A stretch of DNA of 17,350 nt from Candidatus Uhrbacteria bacterium (GTDB taxonomy: Bacteria > Patescibacteriota > Patescibacteriia > UBA9934 > GWF2-40-263), in contig JACQXU010000020.1 in NCBI GenBank assembly GCA_016208545.1, forward strand, positions 1 through 17,350, given 5' to 3'. Positions 1 to 6,852 of this stretch are shown piece by piece. Positions within the stretch are counted from its first letter, which is position 1; every line of letters starts with the position of its first letter. The notes under the pieces are model-generated. The model saw only the letters and a program-made list of their open reading frames with translations, had not been told where the DNA came from and searched no databases. A program made the position numbers and the translations under genes.

Positions 1-75
1 GACCGACCAAGAGCGGCTCTGGGCTTCTACAAACCTGATGAAAAATTTAATGAACTCGTTGCGTTAAATTCTTGA
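1..75 (+). CDS. Possible 3' end of a plus-strand gene (partial)
   Basis: The first frame is open from the window edge to a TGA at 73-75 and gives 24 residues ending in YKPDEKFNELVALNS. It would be the C-terminus of a gene starting outside the window. The terminator hairpin at 87-130 begins 12 bases after the stop, which fits a gene end. A second open frame (from base 2 to the TAA at 65-67) is also possible and ends in NLMKNLMNSLR, so the reading frame is not certain. No family is recognisable from so few residues. Confidence 0.3.
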   Translation, partial: DRPRAALGFYKPDEKFNELVALNS

Positions 76-86
76 AACCAAGAAAT

Positions 87-130
87 AAAAACCGTCGCTA
101 AGTGACCAAAGTTCACTTAGCGACGGTTTT
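87..130. terminator. Bidirectional intrinsic terminator at the end of the pilus operon
   Basis: An 18-bp perfect stem pairs 88-105 with 113-130 around a 7-base loop (106-112). The stem carries an A run on the left and a T run on the right, so either strand reads GC-rich stem then U-tract. It lies 10 bases past the pilA stop on the minus strand and 12 bases past the probable plus-strand stop at 75. It therefore looks like a shared terminator between convergent transcripts. Confidence 0.9.
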
Positions 131-140
131 ATATTTAAAA

Positions 141-668
141 TTATCGGCTCGCTATAATTTCCGCTCCTTGCTCACTCTCGCAAGCACGCACGCGAATCGC
201 TCCTTGGGCGTCACGCTCGAGTGTGTAACCTGTTCCTTCTTCGCCAACTGCATTTCCATCATCCCATGTTACAGCTCCTGCAGGACTCACTGGAACATTG
301 TTTAGATATTGGTCAACAAGCCCAGCCAAGTTAACACAGTTTCCATCAGCGCCAACGGCTGTATCGCAACTGCCGTTGTTGTCGTCACATCCAGCGACCA
401 TCGCCGCTCCGTCAACAACCATATAAACCTGCCCGGCTGTCATTGCGGCAACTGACGCTAGGTAATTTCCATCATTATCCACTTGGTGGAGCTTGATGGC
501 CGAGAGAATCTCTTGCACGTCGTTTTGGCGAACTGCGTCACGTGCCTGCTGAAAACGTGTGGCTGGATCCAAAGCCACGAACACGACCGCGACCAAAATT
601 CCAATGATCGCTATCACAACAAGGAGTTCAACAAGCGTAAATCCATGTTGATTTTTGTAATTCATCAT
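141..668 (-). CDS. pilA: PilA-like major type IV pilin
   Basis: This encodes a 175-residue prepilin. It has a short positive leader and the class III cleavage motif G9^F10-TLVE, with the conserved glutamate at mature position 5 (E14). A hydrophobic helix follows (LLVVIAIIGILVAVVFVAL), then a globular head. Prepilin peptidase would cut after G9 and the helix would pack in the fibre core. The head contains four cysteines (in GCDDNNGSCD, DGNCVNL and RACES), so disulfides are possible. Two ATG codons lie in tandem and the first is used here; no clear Shine-Dalgarno is present. It is the last operon gene, 9 bases after pilM, with a terminator directly downstream. Its length and head suit a main or abundant pilin rather than a minor one, but which subunit is major cannot be proven from sequence. 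Confidence 0.88.
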   Translation of the reverse strand: MMNYKNQHGFTLVELLVVIAIIGILVAVVFVALDPATRFQQARDAVRQNDVQEILSAIKLHQVDNDGNYLASVAAMTAGQVYMVVDGAAMVAGCDDNNGSCDTAVGADGNCVNLAGLVDQYLNNVPVSPAGAVTWDDGNAVGEEGTGYTLERDAQGAIRVRACESEQGAEIIASR

Positions 669-677
669 AATAAATAA

Positions 678-1625
678 TTAGTGTGTTAGGAAGTTATGTT
701 GATACGCATCACGCCGCAAATGAACGGTTCGCAAAGCCGCTCCAAGCGCCGCGCCATACATATGGATTTCTTTTGAAGAATGGCTCGCCACTTTTACAAC
801 CTCTCCGATTTTTTTGATCATCAAATTTTTCTCTTCTATTTTTTTATCTTCCGCTTCAACTCCGGCCAAAATGAACGAAACAATTTCTCGTTTCTCCTGT
901 GAAAAGTATATCACAATTTCTTTCATTGTTTCAACAATACTTTCCACAGCTTTCTGTGAAGAGCCAGAATATGAAATACTGCGTGAATACAATGTGGCGC
1001 CATTTGCTGTATACACTGAAATGTTAATCCACGAATTTCCGATATCAACAATGCCGACAAGCTGATTTTCTTTTTTCGGAAATGCCTCTTTTGATCCAAG
1101 ATAACGAAGTAGTCGCCATAAAGCTTTCGTGTTCGCTTCAGCCGCGACAAGTTGAAAATAAGAAAGATCGAATGCTGTTTTGAAGGAATCAAATACGTTT
1201 TTTTCAACAGTATAAACTGTGGTTCTAGTTTTTCCATTTTCGCGTCCGCCTTTTGAAATTGTTGTTTGCGCTTGTTCAAAAGGAACTGGTATATCTCTCT
1301 GCGCGCGCAAAAGCGCTTCGCGAGTAAACGTTTTCTGTTCCAAACCTTCTTCTAAAAGAAAACTTGTTGAAAACACTCTTGATTCTGGCATGAGAAGCGT
1401 GGTTTTCAAACGCGATTCAACAATCGGAGTTTTTTTGAGCGTGTCTTCGATTATCTTTTTTAATTCTTCTGCTTTGACAACGCGTTCATCAACAACCAAA
1501 CCTTCAGGAAGTGTGATTTCGTGCAACCATTGAACCTGATTCAAAACGTTCACTTTTGCAAATCTAACATGATGCTCGGAAATATCAACGCCAAGACCGC
1601 TTGTGTATTGATCAAGAAAAGACAT
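678..1625 (-). CDS. pilM: PilM, actin-like type IV pilus assembly ATPase
   Basis: This encodes 315 residues with the actin-fold pattern of PilM: GLGVDISEHHVRFAKV near residues 10-25 (phosphate 1 region), GIVDIGNSWINISVY near 191-205 (phosphate 2), and YGAALGAALR at 290-299 (adenosine region). In known systems PilM is cytoplasmic, binds the PilN N-terminus and links the motor to the inner-membrane platform. I chose the ATG at 1625 because the typical PilM N-terminus (MSFLDQY..) starts there. An in-frame upstream extension to 1685 would be encoded by the inserted repeat element and is not pilin-machinery sequence. The start has an AGAGG ribosome-binding site that lies inside that element. No pilN or pilO follows; the next gene is pilA, 9 bases on. 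Confidence 0.88.
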   Translation of the reverse strand: MSFLDQYTSGLGVDISEHHVRFAKVNVLNQVQWLHEITLPEGLVVDERVVKAEELKKIIEDTLKKTPIVESRLKTTLLMPESRVFSTSFLLEEGLEQKTFTREALLRAQRDIPVPFEQAQTTISKGGRENGKTRTTVYTVEKNVFDSFKTAFDLSYFQLVAAEANTKALWRLLRYLGSKEAFPKKENQLVGIVDIGNSWINISVYTANGATLYSRSISYSGSSQKAVESIVETMKEIVIYFSQEKREIVSFILAGVEAEDKKIEEKNLMIKKIGEVVKVASHSSKEIHMYGAALGAALRTVHLRRDAYQHNFLTH

Positions 1626-1630
1626 ATTTG

Positions 1631-1757
1631 AGACCTCTGCAAAACTCGCGATCTTGCGACTTGTGGGGCCCCGCCACCACCTCAACGTAGCTATCGCTAC
1701 GTCTCGGGGGCTGGCTTCCCCACGCGTCGCAATCTCATCGAGTTTTGCAAAGGTCTA
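1631..1757. mobile_element. MITE-like palindromic insertion between pilX-like gene and pilM
   Basis: This is a 127-bp non-coding element with terminal inverted repeats. The left end AGACCTCTGCAAAACTCG (1631-1648) matches the reverse complement of the right end at 17 of 18 positions. The arms continue with shared TTGCGAC and GTGGGG blocks. The centre is a perfect hairpin, ACGTAGC (1685-1691) and GCTACGT (1696-1702) with a TATC loop. The direct repeat ATTTG flanks it on both sides (1626-1630 and 1758-1762), which looks like a 5-bp target-site duplication. The element sits exactly between the pilX-like stop (1763-1765) and the pilM ATG. The ends remind me of IS5-type termini, but that is from memory and unverified; no transposase is present, so a non-autonomous element is the best reading. 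Confidence 0.7.
1634..1638 (-). promoter_or_regulatory. pilM Shine-Dalgarno inside the MITE end
   Basis: On the minus strand the sequence AGAGG lies 8 bases before the pilM ATG. It falls within the terminal inverted repeat of the inserted element. The opposite end of the element reads AAAGG at the matching place, so the better SD is specific to this end. Most genes in this operon have no recognisable SD. Confidence 0.6.
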
Positions 1758-1762
1758 ATTTG

Positions 1763-2185
1763 TTACTCAATTTCTTTCCAGTTTACCACATTAACGGCTG
1801 GTCCTGTGACACTTACATCAGCTTGAATGCGACGAGTGTAATTTGAAGCACTCGCTGTCACATCAACAGTACAGGATCCGCAAGGTGTTCCAGACACGCT
1901 AATTGTGCACGCAACTTCTCCAACTGTGAGACTCCCACCTGCGTAAGAATTATCCCGCGACAGGCGAAGCAAAGCCTCTTCAGCACAACTTTCCGCTGAC
2001 AAAATAGTGGTGGTTCCAATTTGTGCTGACTGATTTGCCGCAAGTTCATCTAAACCAGTAAGTGCAACTCTACTTACAACCAAAACTAAAACTGCCATAA
2101 AAATTACCATAACAATCAGTGCGACTGCTCCGCGTTCATCTTTAATCAAGCGGGATACGAAGCGTTGTTTGAAACGACTCGGCAT
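1763..2185 (-). CDS. PilX/GspK-like minor pilin
   Basis: This encodes 140 residues. The N-terminus is basic, then ERG19^AVALIVMVIFMAVLVLVVSRV, a prepilin-like cleavage site and membrane helix. The usual glutamate at mature position 5 is absent (isoleucine 24), as is typical of GspK/PilX-type tip subunits. The segment SAESCAEEALLRL (63-75) is the helix seen in PilX-like proteins. Cysteines 67, 93, 102 and 105 could form disulfides. The ATG at 2185 overlaps the end of the PilW-like gene by 44 bases, which implies translational coupling; longer in-frame starts (to 2263) would read far into the preceding gene and add sequence before the leader. Likely role: part of the minor-pilin complex that primes fibre assembly. 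The repeat element follows directly after its stop. Confidence 0.75.
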   Translation of the reverse strand: MPSRFKQRFVSRLIKDERGAVALIVMVIFMAVLVLVVSRVALTGLDELAANQSAQIGTTTILSAESCAEEALLRLSRDNSYAGGSLTVGEVACTISVSGTPCGSCTVDVTASASNYTRRIQADVSVTGPAVNVVNWKEIE

Positions 2186-2657
2186 AATCGTAATATTTGA
2201 GTCCTGATGGATTATTCGTTTGTAAAGTATACTCAACTTGAACGACTCCAATGTCCCCGGCACCGGTCAAATTGTGAAAAACTAAATTCGTAACTAAAAT
2301 TTGATCGGTTGTGATGCTTTCGTTTGCAGTGCCGGCTTCAGAAATTTGCATTGATCCGTTGTCGGACGTAAGTGAAAAAACTGTTGGATCAGCTTGAGCA
2401 TTAACCATGTTAAAAGATAAAACGCCTGGGTCTGAATCAAAAGTTGAAGTCGCAACGTTTATTCCTTCCGCATGTCGAACCGCGTCTGATAATTGTTGTT
2501 CAATTATACGCGCATTTGAGAGAACTTCGGAGATCGCGCGAACTTTGACACGACCGTAAAGCAGATTGATAAGTGAAAGCCCGAGAGTCAAAAGAATAAG
2601 TCCGACAATTCCGACGTAGATTAGAAGTTCAAAAAGTGTAAAACCACGTTCGTTCAT
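2142..2657 (-). CDS. PilW/GspJ-like minor pilin
   Basis: This encodes 171 residues with a textbook class III leader: MNERG5^FTLFE, glutamate at mature position 5 (E10), and the helix LLIYVGIVGLILLTLGLSLINLLYG. The following region (LSNARIIEQQLSDAVRHAEGIN) and the beta-rich head resemble PilW/GspJ minor pilins. The ATG at 2657 lies two bases after the TGA of the preceding propeller gene, so the two are coupled. Upstream in-frame starts (to 2735) would precede the leader and overlap the neighbour and are rejected. Likely cleaved by prepilin peptidase and placed in the pilus tip complex with the PilX-like and propeller pilins. The assignment to the GspJ rather than GspI or GspH class rests on gene order and general look. 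Confidence 0.78.
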   Translation of the reverse strand: MNERGFTLFELLIYVGIVGLILLTLGLSLINLLYGRVKVRAISEVLSNARIIEQQLSDAVRHAEGINVATSTFDSDPGVLSFNMVNAQADPTVFSLTSDNGSMQISEAGTANESITTDQILVTNLVFHNLTGAGDIGVVQVEYTLQTNNPSGLKYYDYAESFQTTLRIPLD

Positions 2658-2659
2658 AT

Positions 2660-5488
2660 TCACGGTGTAAATTCTAAAGTTACATCTTCCAAAATCGGTG
2701 TTGAAGAACCGTTGCCTGATAAATACGCTTTCCACTGAATCCAGCGAGTGCCGCTCGCAGAAGGGTCAGTAATAATCGAAGTTCCATTTGTGCTATAAAG
2801 ACTTTGAATTGTGCCAAGAGAGCCAACCCAACGAGCGGTTGATAAATTTGCCTGTGTGTTGGCTGTGCGAATTCGGAAAGTGATTGTGCCTGTTCCGGAA
2901 GACGACCATGAAATTTTATCCCACTGAACTTCGGATCCTGAATCAAACGCGCGAGAAGTGTAGCTTCCTTCTGTTGAAAATTCTGTAACTCCATCGCCGT
3001 CTGTCAAAATCTGGATTTCGCTTGCGTCCGCGCTATTTGCAACAAACGCGTATGTTCCATTAAAAACAACATCGCTTGTGGAAGCATTTGTATCAAAGGT
3101 AACATCTTTTTCCATCAAAAGTTCATTTGAAATGTCCCAACGTTGAAATTCTTTATCAGTTTCGTCTGTTGCAAGATATGCCGCGATTCCATCTTCCATT
3201 GAAAGTGAAAGAACACTTCCACCGATTTCAGCTTCTGACAAAACAGACATTGCGGAAGGATTTGTGATATCAATTGCCGCGAGTTCGAAAATAGTTCCGC
3301 CATTTTCTCGTCCCAAAAGCAATAAATCTCCGGAAAGCGCAATGCTCATTCCATTTTCAGTTCCGCTTAAATCTTGAGTGTCTTGAATTGATGGTGAACT
3401 TGGATTTGAAACATTTATCACGACAAGTTCAGAAGTGTTTGCGCTCGTTGCCGCGTAAACTTCAGTATTGTCAACTTTCAAATCATTAACGTCTGCGCCA
3501 ATTTCCAAAAATCCTGACAAAGTCGGTGAAGATAATGTTGCAGTATTGATAACCAAAAATTCTGCGCCTGAATCCTGCAAACGTCCGAGATAAACTGTTG
3601 AACCGGAAACTGCAACAGAATTTCCGTCAGTTGAACCTTCTGCATTAAAACTTCCCTCTCGCGACGGCGATGCTTTATTTCCAACATCAACAATGTCGAG
3701 CTCGCGATTGTCGTCTGTTGTTGAAAGATACGCAAAATCTCCTTGTACGACAAAATCGTTTATTGTTGACCCGACTTCAAACGCTCCCAAATAAACAGGC
3801 GAAGTTGGAATGGAAATATCATAAATAAATAATTCTGGCTGTGAAGGATTTTCAGATGTGGCGATGTAAGCAAACCCAGTTTGAATCACGATCGAAGTCG
3901 GATCTTGACTGCCAAGTTTATCAACGTCTCCAACAACCGCGGCAGATCCCCATCCACCGAGTTCTGTTTGAAGAATTATAAAATCTTGAGTGTTGTTGTC
4001 AGTCCCAACGTACAAATGCGCTCCGTAATTTACAACAGCTCGCGCGTTGTCGTTTCCAACAAGATCAAGAAAAGATGATTGTGCGAATGTCGAGCGTTTA
4101 ACAACAATAAGTTCTTTCGCGTTGTCGTCAGTTGTGAGAAAAATGTAATCCTCGACTCCATCAAGCCCGATATCAAAGACAGAAGCTCCGACATCCAAAC
4201 TCGCGGTTTGGGTTATCGTTCCTTCCGGATTTGAAATGTCGAGCGAGTGTAAATCATCGCCAGTTCCGTTTTGGCGGCCGATATAGGCGTTTGTGCCGAC
4301 GATTTCAACTGTGTTTACGTCGTAACTTCCGCTTAAATTGTATGAATTGACTTCTGTGAAATCGGAAAGTCGAACCACAAAAAATTCTTCATTATTATCA
4401 TCACCAACAAAAAATGCGTGAGTTCCTGAAACCGCAACATCTGATAAATTTCCTTCCAATTCTGTTTCGGCAAGTTGAGTTAAAGAGCCTTCTGGATTTG
4501 AAATGTCATAAAAATATGCTTCTTCATCTCGCGCAATCGCGAGCAAATTTCCAGTTGCGGCAACTCCACTCACATCATCACTTCCTTCAATATCAATTAT
4601 GTTTACAACAGTCATCGTAATTACATTTATCACAATAATTTCTTGCGCGTTGTCGTTTGTGGCGATATACGCATAACCATCATGCACAGCGAGATCGGTT
4701 GCTGTGAGGCCGGCGAGATCGTATCCGCCGATTATTGTCGGAGCACTAGCGCTTACATTACTTACATCAATTGCCACAAATTCGTATCCGCTTGTATTTG
4801 TTGAAAGAATGTACAAAATGTCGTTTGGAACGTCAAAATCAAGTGCAATACGGTCGCCGTTTCCTTCAAGATCAATTTCATGCGCCATTTCAAGATTGCT
4901 CCAGTCGCGCCGATTTTCGCGAAGCACAATTTCGCCGTCAGACACATTTGCAATGTCAGTGCTGTTTCTAAATCCAACTACATATTCGCTTTGTCCAGAC
5001 TCGGTCCACGCTTGATCATCCCAATTAAAAACATAAAACACACTGTCAATGTTTCGAATAATTCCAAGTGAAGTTTGCCATCTGACATTGATCGTTACAC
5101 GCTTGCTGTTTGAGTCAAGAGTTCCGGTTCCAGAAATTGGCCCTGTTATTCCGCCGAACCGATACACATTTTCAATTGTCGTTGTTCGTGTATAAATTCC
5201 AAGCAAGTCTGATGTTCCTGAAAATTCATAAAAACCATTTACTGTTGAAAAACCGTGAGTCCCGTTTATAATCTGCGACCAATCGCGATCGCGAATTGAA
5301 CGAACAGCTTGCATCGCTTCCTCAATATAACCGTTTGCGACAAGATACCGGCCGCTTTCCTGCGCGCTGTGTGAGGAAGTTATAAGTGCACTCATTATTC
5401 CAGACGCCAAAATCGCAAACAAAGCCGTAACAAGAACGACTTCGATGAGAGTTTGCCCGCGCGAATTATTGTTTTTGTATCCTCCCAT
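2660..5488 (-). CDS. Giant minor pilin (PilV/GspI-like N-terminus) with beta-propeller repeats
   Basis: This encodes 942 residues. The N-terminus is a type IV pilin leader and helix: NNNSRG11^QTLIEVVLVTALFAILASGI, with glutamate at mature position 5 (E16). Residues ~45-160 look like a normal PilV/GspI head. From ~200 to ~840 there are about 14 blade-like repeats of ~45 residues with recurring DNN/DDN turns, ELVVINVSNPSSP-type strands and YAYIATNDN-type strands. They resemble LVIVD-repeat beta-propellers and could form two seven-bladed propellers. The last ~95 residues (SRAFDSGSEVQWDKISW to TPILEDVTLEF) look like a separate beta-sandwich. The ATG at 5488 overlaps the previous pseudopilin fragment by 23 bases. 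Inference: a surface-exposed pilus-tip subunit for binding, in some ways like PilY1 but built on a pilin. The pilin N-terminus is certain; the blade count is by eye. Confidence 0.85.
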   Translation of the reverse strand: MGGYKNNNSRGQTLIEVVLVTALFAILASGIMSALITSSHSAQESGRYLVANGYIEEAMQAVRSIRDRDWSQIINGTHGFSTVNGFYEFSGTSDLLGIYTRTTTIENVYRFGGITGPISGTGTLDSNSKRVTINVRWQTSLGIIRNIDSVFYVFNWDDQAWTESGQSEYVVGFRNSTDIANVSDGEIVLRENRRDWSNLEMAHEIDLEGNGDRIALDFDVPNDILYILSTNTSGYEFVAIDVSNVSASAPTIIGGYDLAGLTATDLAVHDGYAYIATNDNAQEIIVINVITMTVVNIIDIEGSDDVSGVAATGNLLAIARDEEAYFYDISNPEGSLTQLAETELEGNLSDVAVSGTHAFFVGDDNNEEFFVVRLSDFTEVNSYNLSGSYDVNTVEIVGTNAYIGRQNGTGDDLHSLDISNPEGTITQTASLDVGASVFDIGLDGVEDYIFLTTDDNAKELIVVKRSTFAQSSFLDLVGNDNARAVVNYGAHLYVGTDNNTQDFIILQTELGGWGSAAVVGDVDKLGSQDPTSIVIQTGFAYIATSENPSQPELFIYDISIPTSPVYLGAFEVGSTINDFVVQGDFAYLSTTDDNRELDIVDVGNKASPSREGSFNAEGSTDGNSVAVSGSTVYLGRLQDSGAEFLVINTATLSSPTLSGFLEIGADVNDLKVDNTEVYAATSANTSELVVINVSNPSSPSIQDTQDLSGTENGMSIALSGDLLLLGRENGGTIFELAAIDITNPSAMSVLSEAEIGGSVLSLSMEDGIAAYLATDETDKEFQRWDISNELLMEKDVTFDTNASTSDVVFNGTYAFVANSADASEIQILTDGDGVTEFSTEGSYTSRAFDSGSEVQWDKISWSSSGTGTITFRIRTANTQANLSTARWVGSLGTIQSLYSTNGTSIITDPSASGTRWIQWKAYLSGNGSSTPILEDVTLEFTP

Positions 5489-5840
5489 AAGAATTTATTG
5501 AAAGCGTTACTATTTCTCCTGTTGCAGATGAAGTTAATACAACATCTCCTATATTTTGCGTTCCTCCGGAACCGAATTGGAATACAACGTCTGTAAGCCC
5601 ACTCACGTTCACACCTGAAGACAACGGACTGGTTTCATCAAAAATTTGATTTCGAGATTCAAAAGTCATGCCAGCAAATAATGTGATTTCAGTCGCTGTA
5701 AAATGAACTCCCCAAACTGAATCCTGATATCCGCTCACACTTCGAGACTGCACTTTTCGCAAAATGTCCGTTATGGCTCCTGATTCGACTTGAACTGTAT
5801 TTTTTGGAAGAGTATTTATAGCAAGACTTCCGGCGATCAA
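5466..5840 (-). pseudogene. GspH/FimT-type pseudopilin lacking its N-terminal leader
   Basis: The frame encodes the body of a GspH/FimT-like pseudopilin: FLIAGSLAINTLPKNTVQ, then VESGAITDILRKVQSRSVSG, then a beta-rich head ending LSINSYGRIQKQ. A normal member begins with a short leader, G^FTLIE and about 15 hydrophobic residues before this point. Here only the last few helix residues remain. No ATG is available; the only start is a TTG at 5840-5838 whose bases overlap the TGA of pilC (5839-5837). The preceding gene also lacks its expected end, so one deletion of very roughly 200-250 bp could explain both. As it stands the product would lack the prepilin peptidase site and membrane anchor, so it is probably non-functional. 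The stop lies inside the next gene's start region. An assembly error is an alternative. Confidence 0.7.
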
Positions 5841-6850
5841 AAAAAGATCAAAAGCACTGGTTCGATAATAGAAGCCAAATTTTTGGCTTTGATCGCCACT
5901 TTTTCTTCATAAAATTTCGCAAGATAAATCAAAGTGTCAGCCATGCTTCCGGATCGCTCTCCAACCACGATCATTCGCTCGACCATTTTTGGATAAAGAT
6001 GCGGGTATTTTGCAACTAGTTCTGCAAAACTTGCTCCGGATTCAATCGAAGTGTACATATGTTCAACAGAATTGCGATATAAATAATTCGTCATCACTCC
6101 GCGCACGATTCCTAAACCTTCTTGAATCGGAATTCCGCTTTGAAGCATTGTCCCAATCGATCTACAAAATCTGGCGCGATTGATGTCGTGCACGAAATTG
6201 CTGACGCCAGGAAGAAGCAAAAGAAAACGGTGCGTGACAGGTTCCATAAATTTCCTGAAAAAAAAAAAAAAAAGAAAAATGAAAAGTCCGATTAAAATCG
6301 GCGTAATTAATAATCCATAATGTTCAAAAACGTCAGCGATCCAAATCAAAAGCCGTGTTGTCCACGGGAGTTCGATGTCAAGCGATTTAAACAATTTTGA
6401 CATTTGCGGAAGAACAAAGGTCGCAAGCGCGAATCCTAAAATAAAAGTTGCAATAACTATAATCGCGGGATAAAGCATTGCGCCTTGAATATTACGCAGC
6501 ACTTCAAGTTCGCGATCCATTTGCGAAGCAACGTACGTCAAATTCTGCGAAAGCGTTCCGGAACTTTCACCGACTTTTACAGAACTCACAAAAATCGGAC
6601 CGAAAACTCGACGTCCAGGCTCAAGCGCGTCGCCCAAAAGTTCGCCAGATTGAACTTCCGAATAAACTTTTTTTAAAATTTTTTTGAGTCTGCCTCCAGA
6701 CTGCTCAACCAAAACTTCCAAAGATTCAGGAACTGTAAGACCGGCTTCAAGCATGATGGAAAAATTTTTCGTCATTGTTACAACATCAACTTTGCTAACA
6801 GGTAAAAATGTCAGTTCTTTTTTGTACCAAGGTTTTTTTTCTTCAGCCAT
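5837..6850 (-). CDS. pilC: PilC/GspF platform protein, C-terminally truncated
   Basis: PilC is the inner-membrane platform that couples the PilB and PilT motors to pilin insertion. This frame encodes 337 residues. The first T2SSF domain includes FSIMLEAGLTVPESL (30-44) and VGESSGTL (93-100), with a membrane helix at ~124-148. A second helix lies at ~181-199 and the second domain includes GTMLQSGIPIQEGL and VGERSGSMADTL (296-307). The protein stops at EPVLLIFF, where family members continue with a third membrane helix and a short tail, so roughly 60 residues are missing. Codons past the TGA (SPEVLL then TAA) do not restore it. The N-terminus is short, as I recall for CPR homologues. The ATG at 6850 lies two bases after the pilT stop. 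A 16-base A/T run (6258-6273) encodes phenylalanines in helix 2. Confidence 0.85.
   Translation of the reverse strand: MAEEKKPWYKKELTFLPVSKVDVVTMTKNFSIMLEAGLTVPESLEVLVEQSGGRLKKILKKVYSEVQSGELLGDALEPGRRVFGPIFVSSVKVGESSGTLSQNLTYVASQMDRELEVLRNIQGAMLYPAIIVIATFILGFALATFVLPQMSKLFKSLDIELPWTTRLLIWIADVFEHYGLLITPILIGLFIFLFFFFFRKFMEPVTHRFLLLLPGVSNFVHDINRARFCRSIGTMLQSGIPIQEGLGIVRGVMTNYLYRNSVEHMYTSIESGASFAELVAKYPHLYPKMVERMIVVGERSGSMADTLIYLAKFYEEKVAIKAKNLASIIEPVLLIFF
6258..6273 (+). repeat. 16-base poly-A/poly-T homopolymer inside pilC
   Basis: Sixteen consecutive A residues on the plus strand are read as T on the coding strand and encode most of the FLFFFFFFRK stretch in the second membrane helix of PilC. 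The frame is intact at this length. A run this long is prone to slippage during replication and to miscounting by sequencers. Confidence 0.95.
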
Positions 6851-6852
6851 AA

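Noticed and set aside
1626..1685. Longer PilM start at 1685
   Set aside because: The extra 20 residues are encoded by the inserted palindromic element and differ from the family N-terminus.
5821..5840. TGA at the end of pilC read as a sense codon (as in glycine-recoding CPR groups)
   Set aside because: Only six codons follow before a TAA and they do not restore the missing PilC helix. Other genes in the window end at TGA at sensible places.
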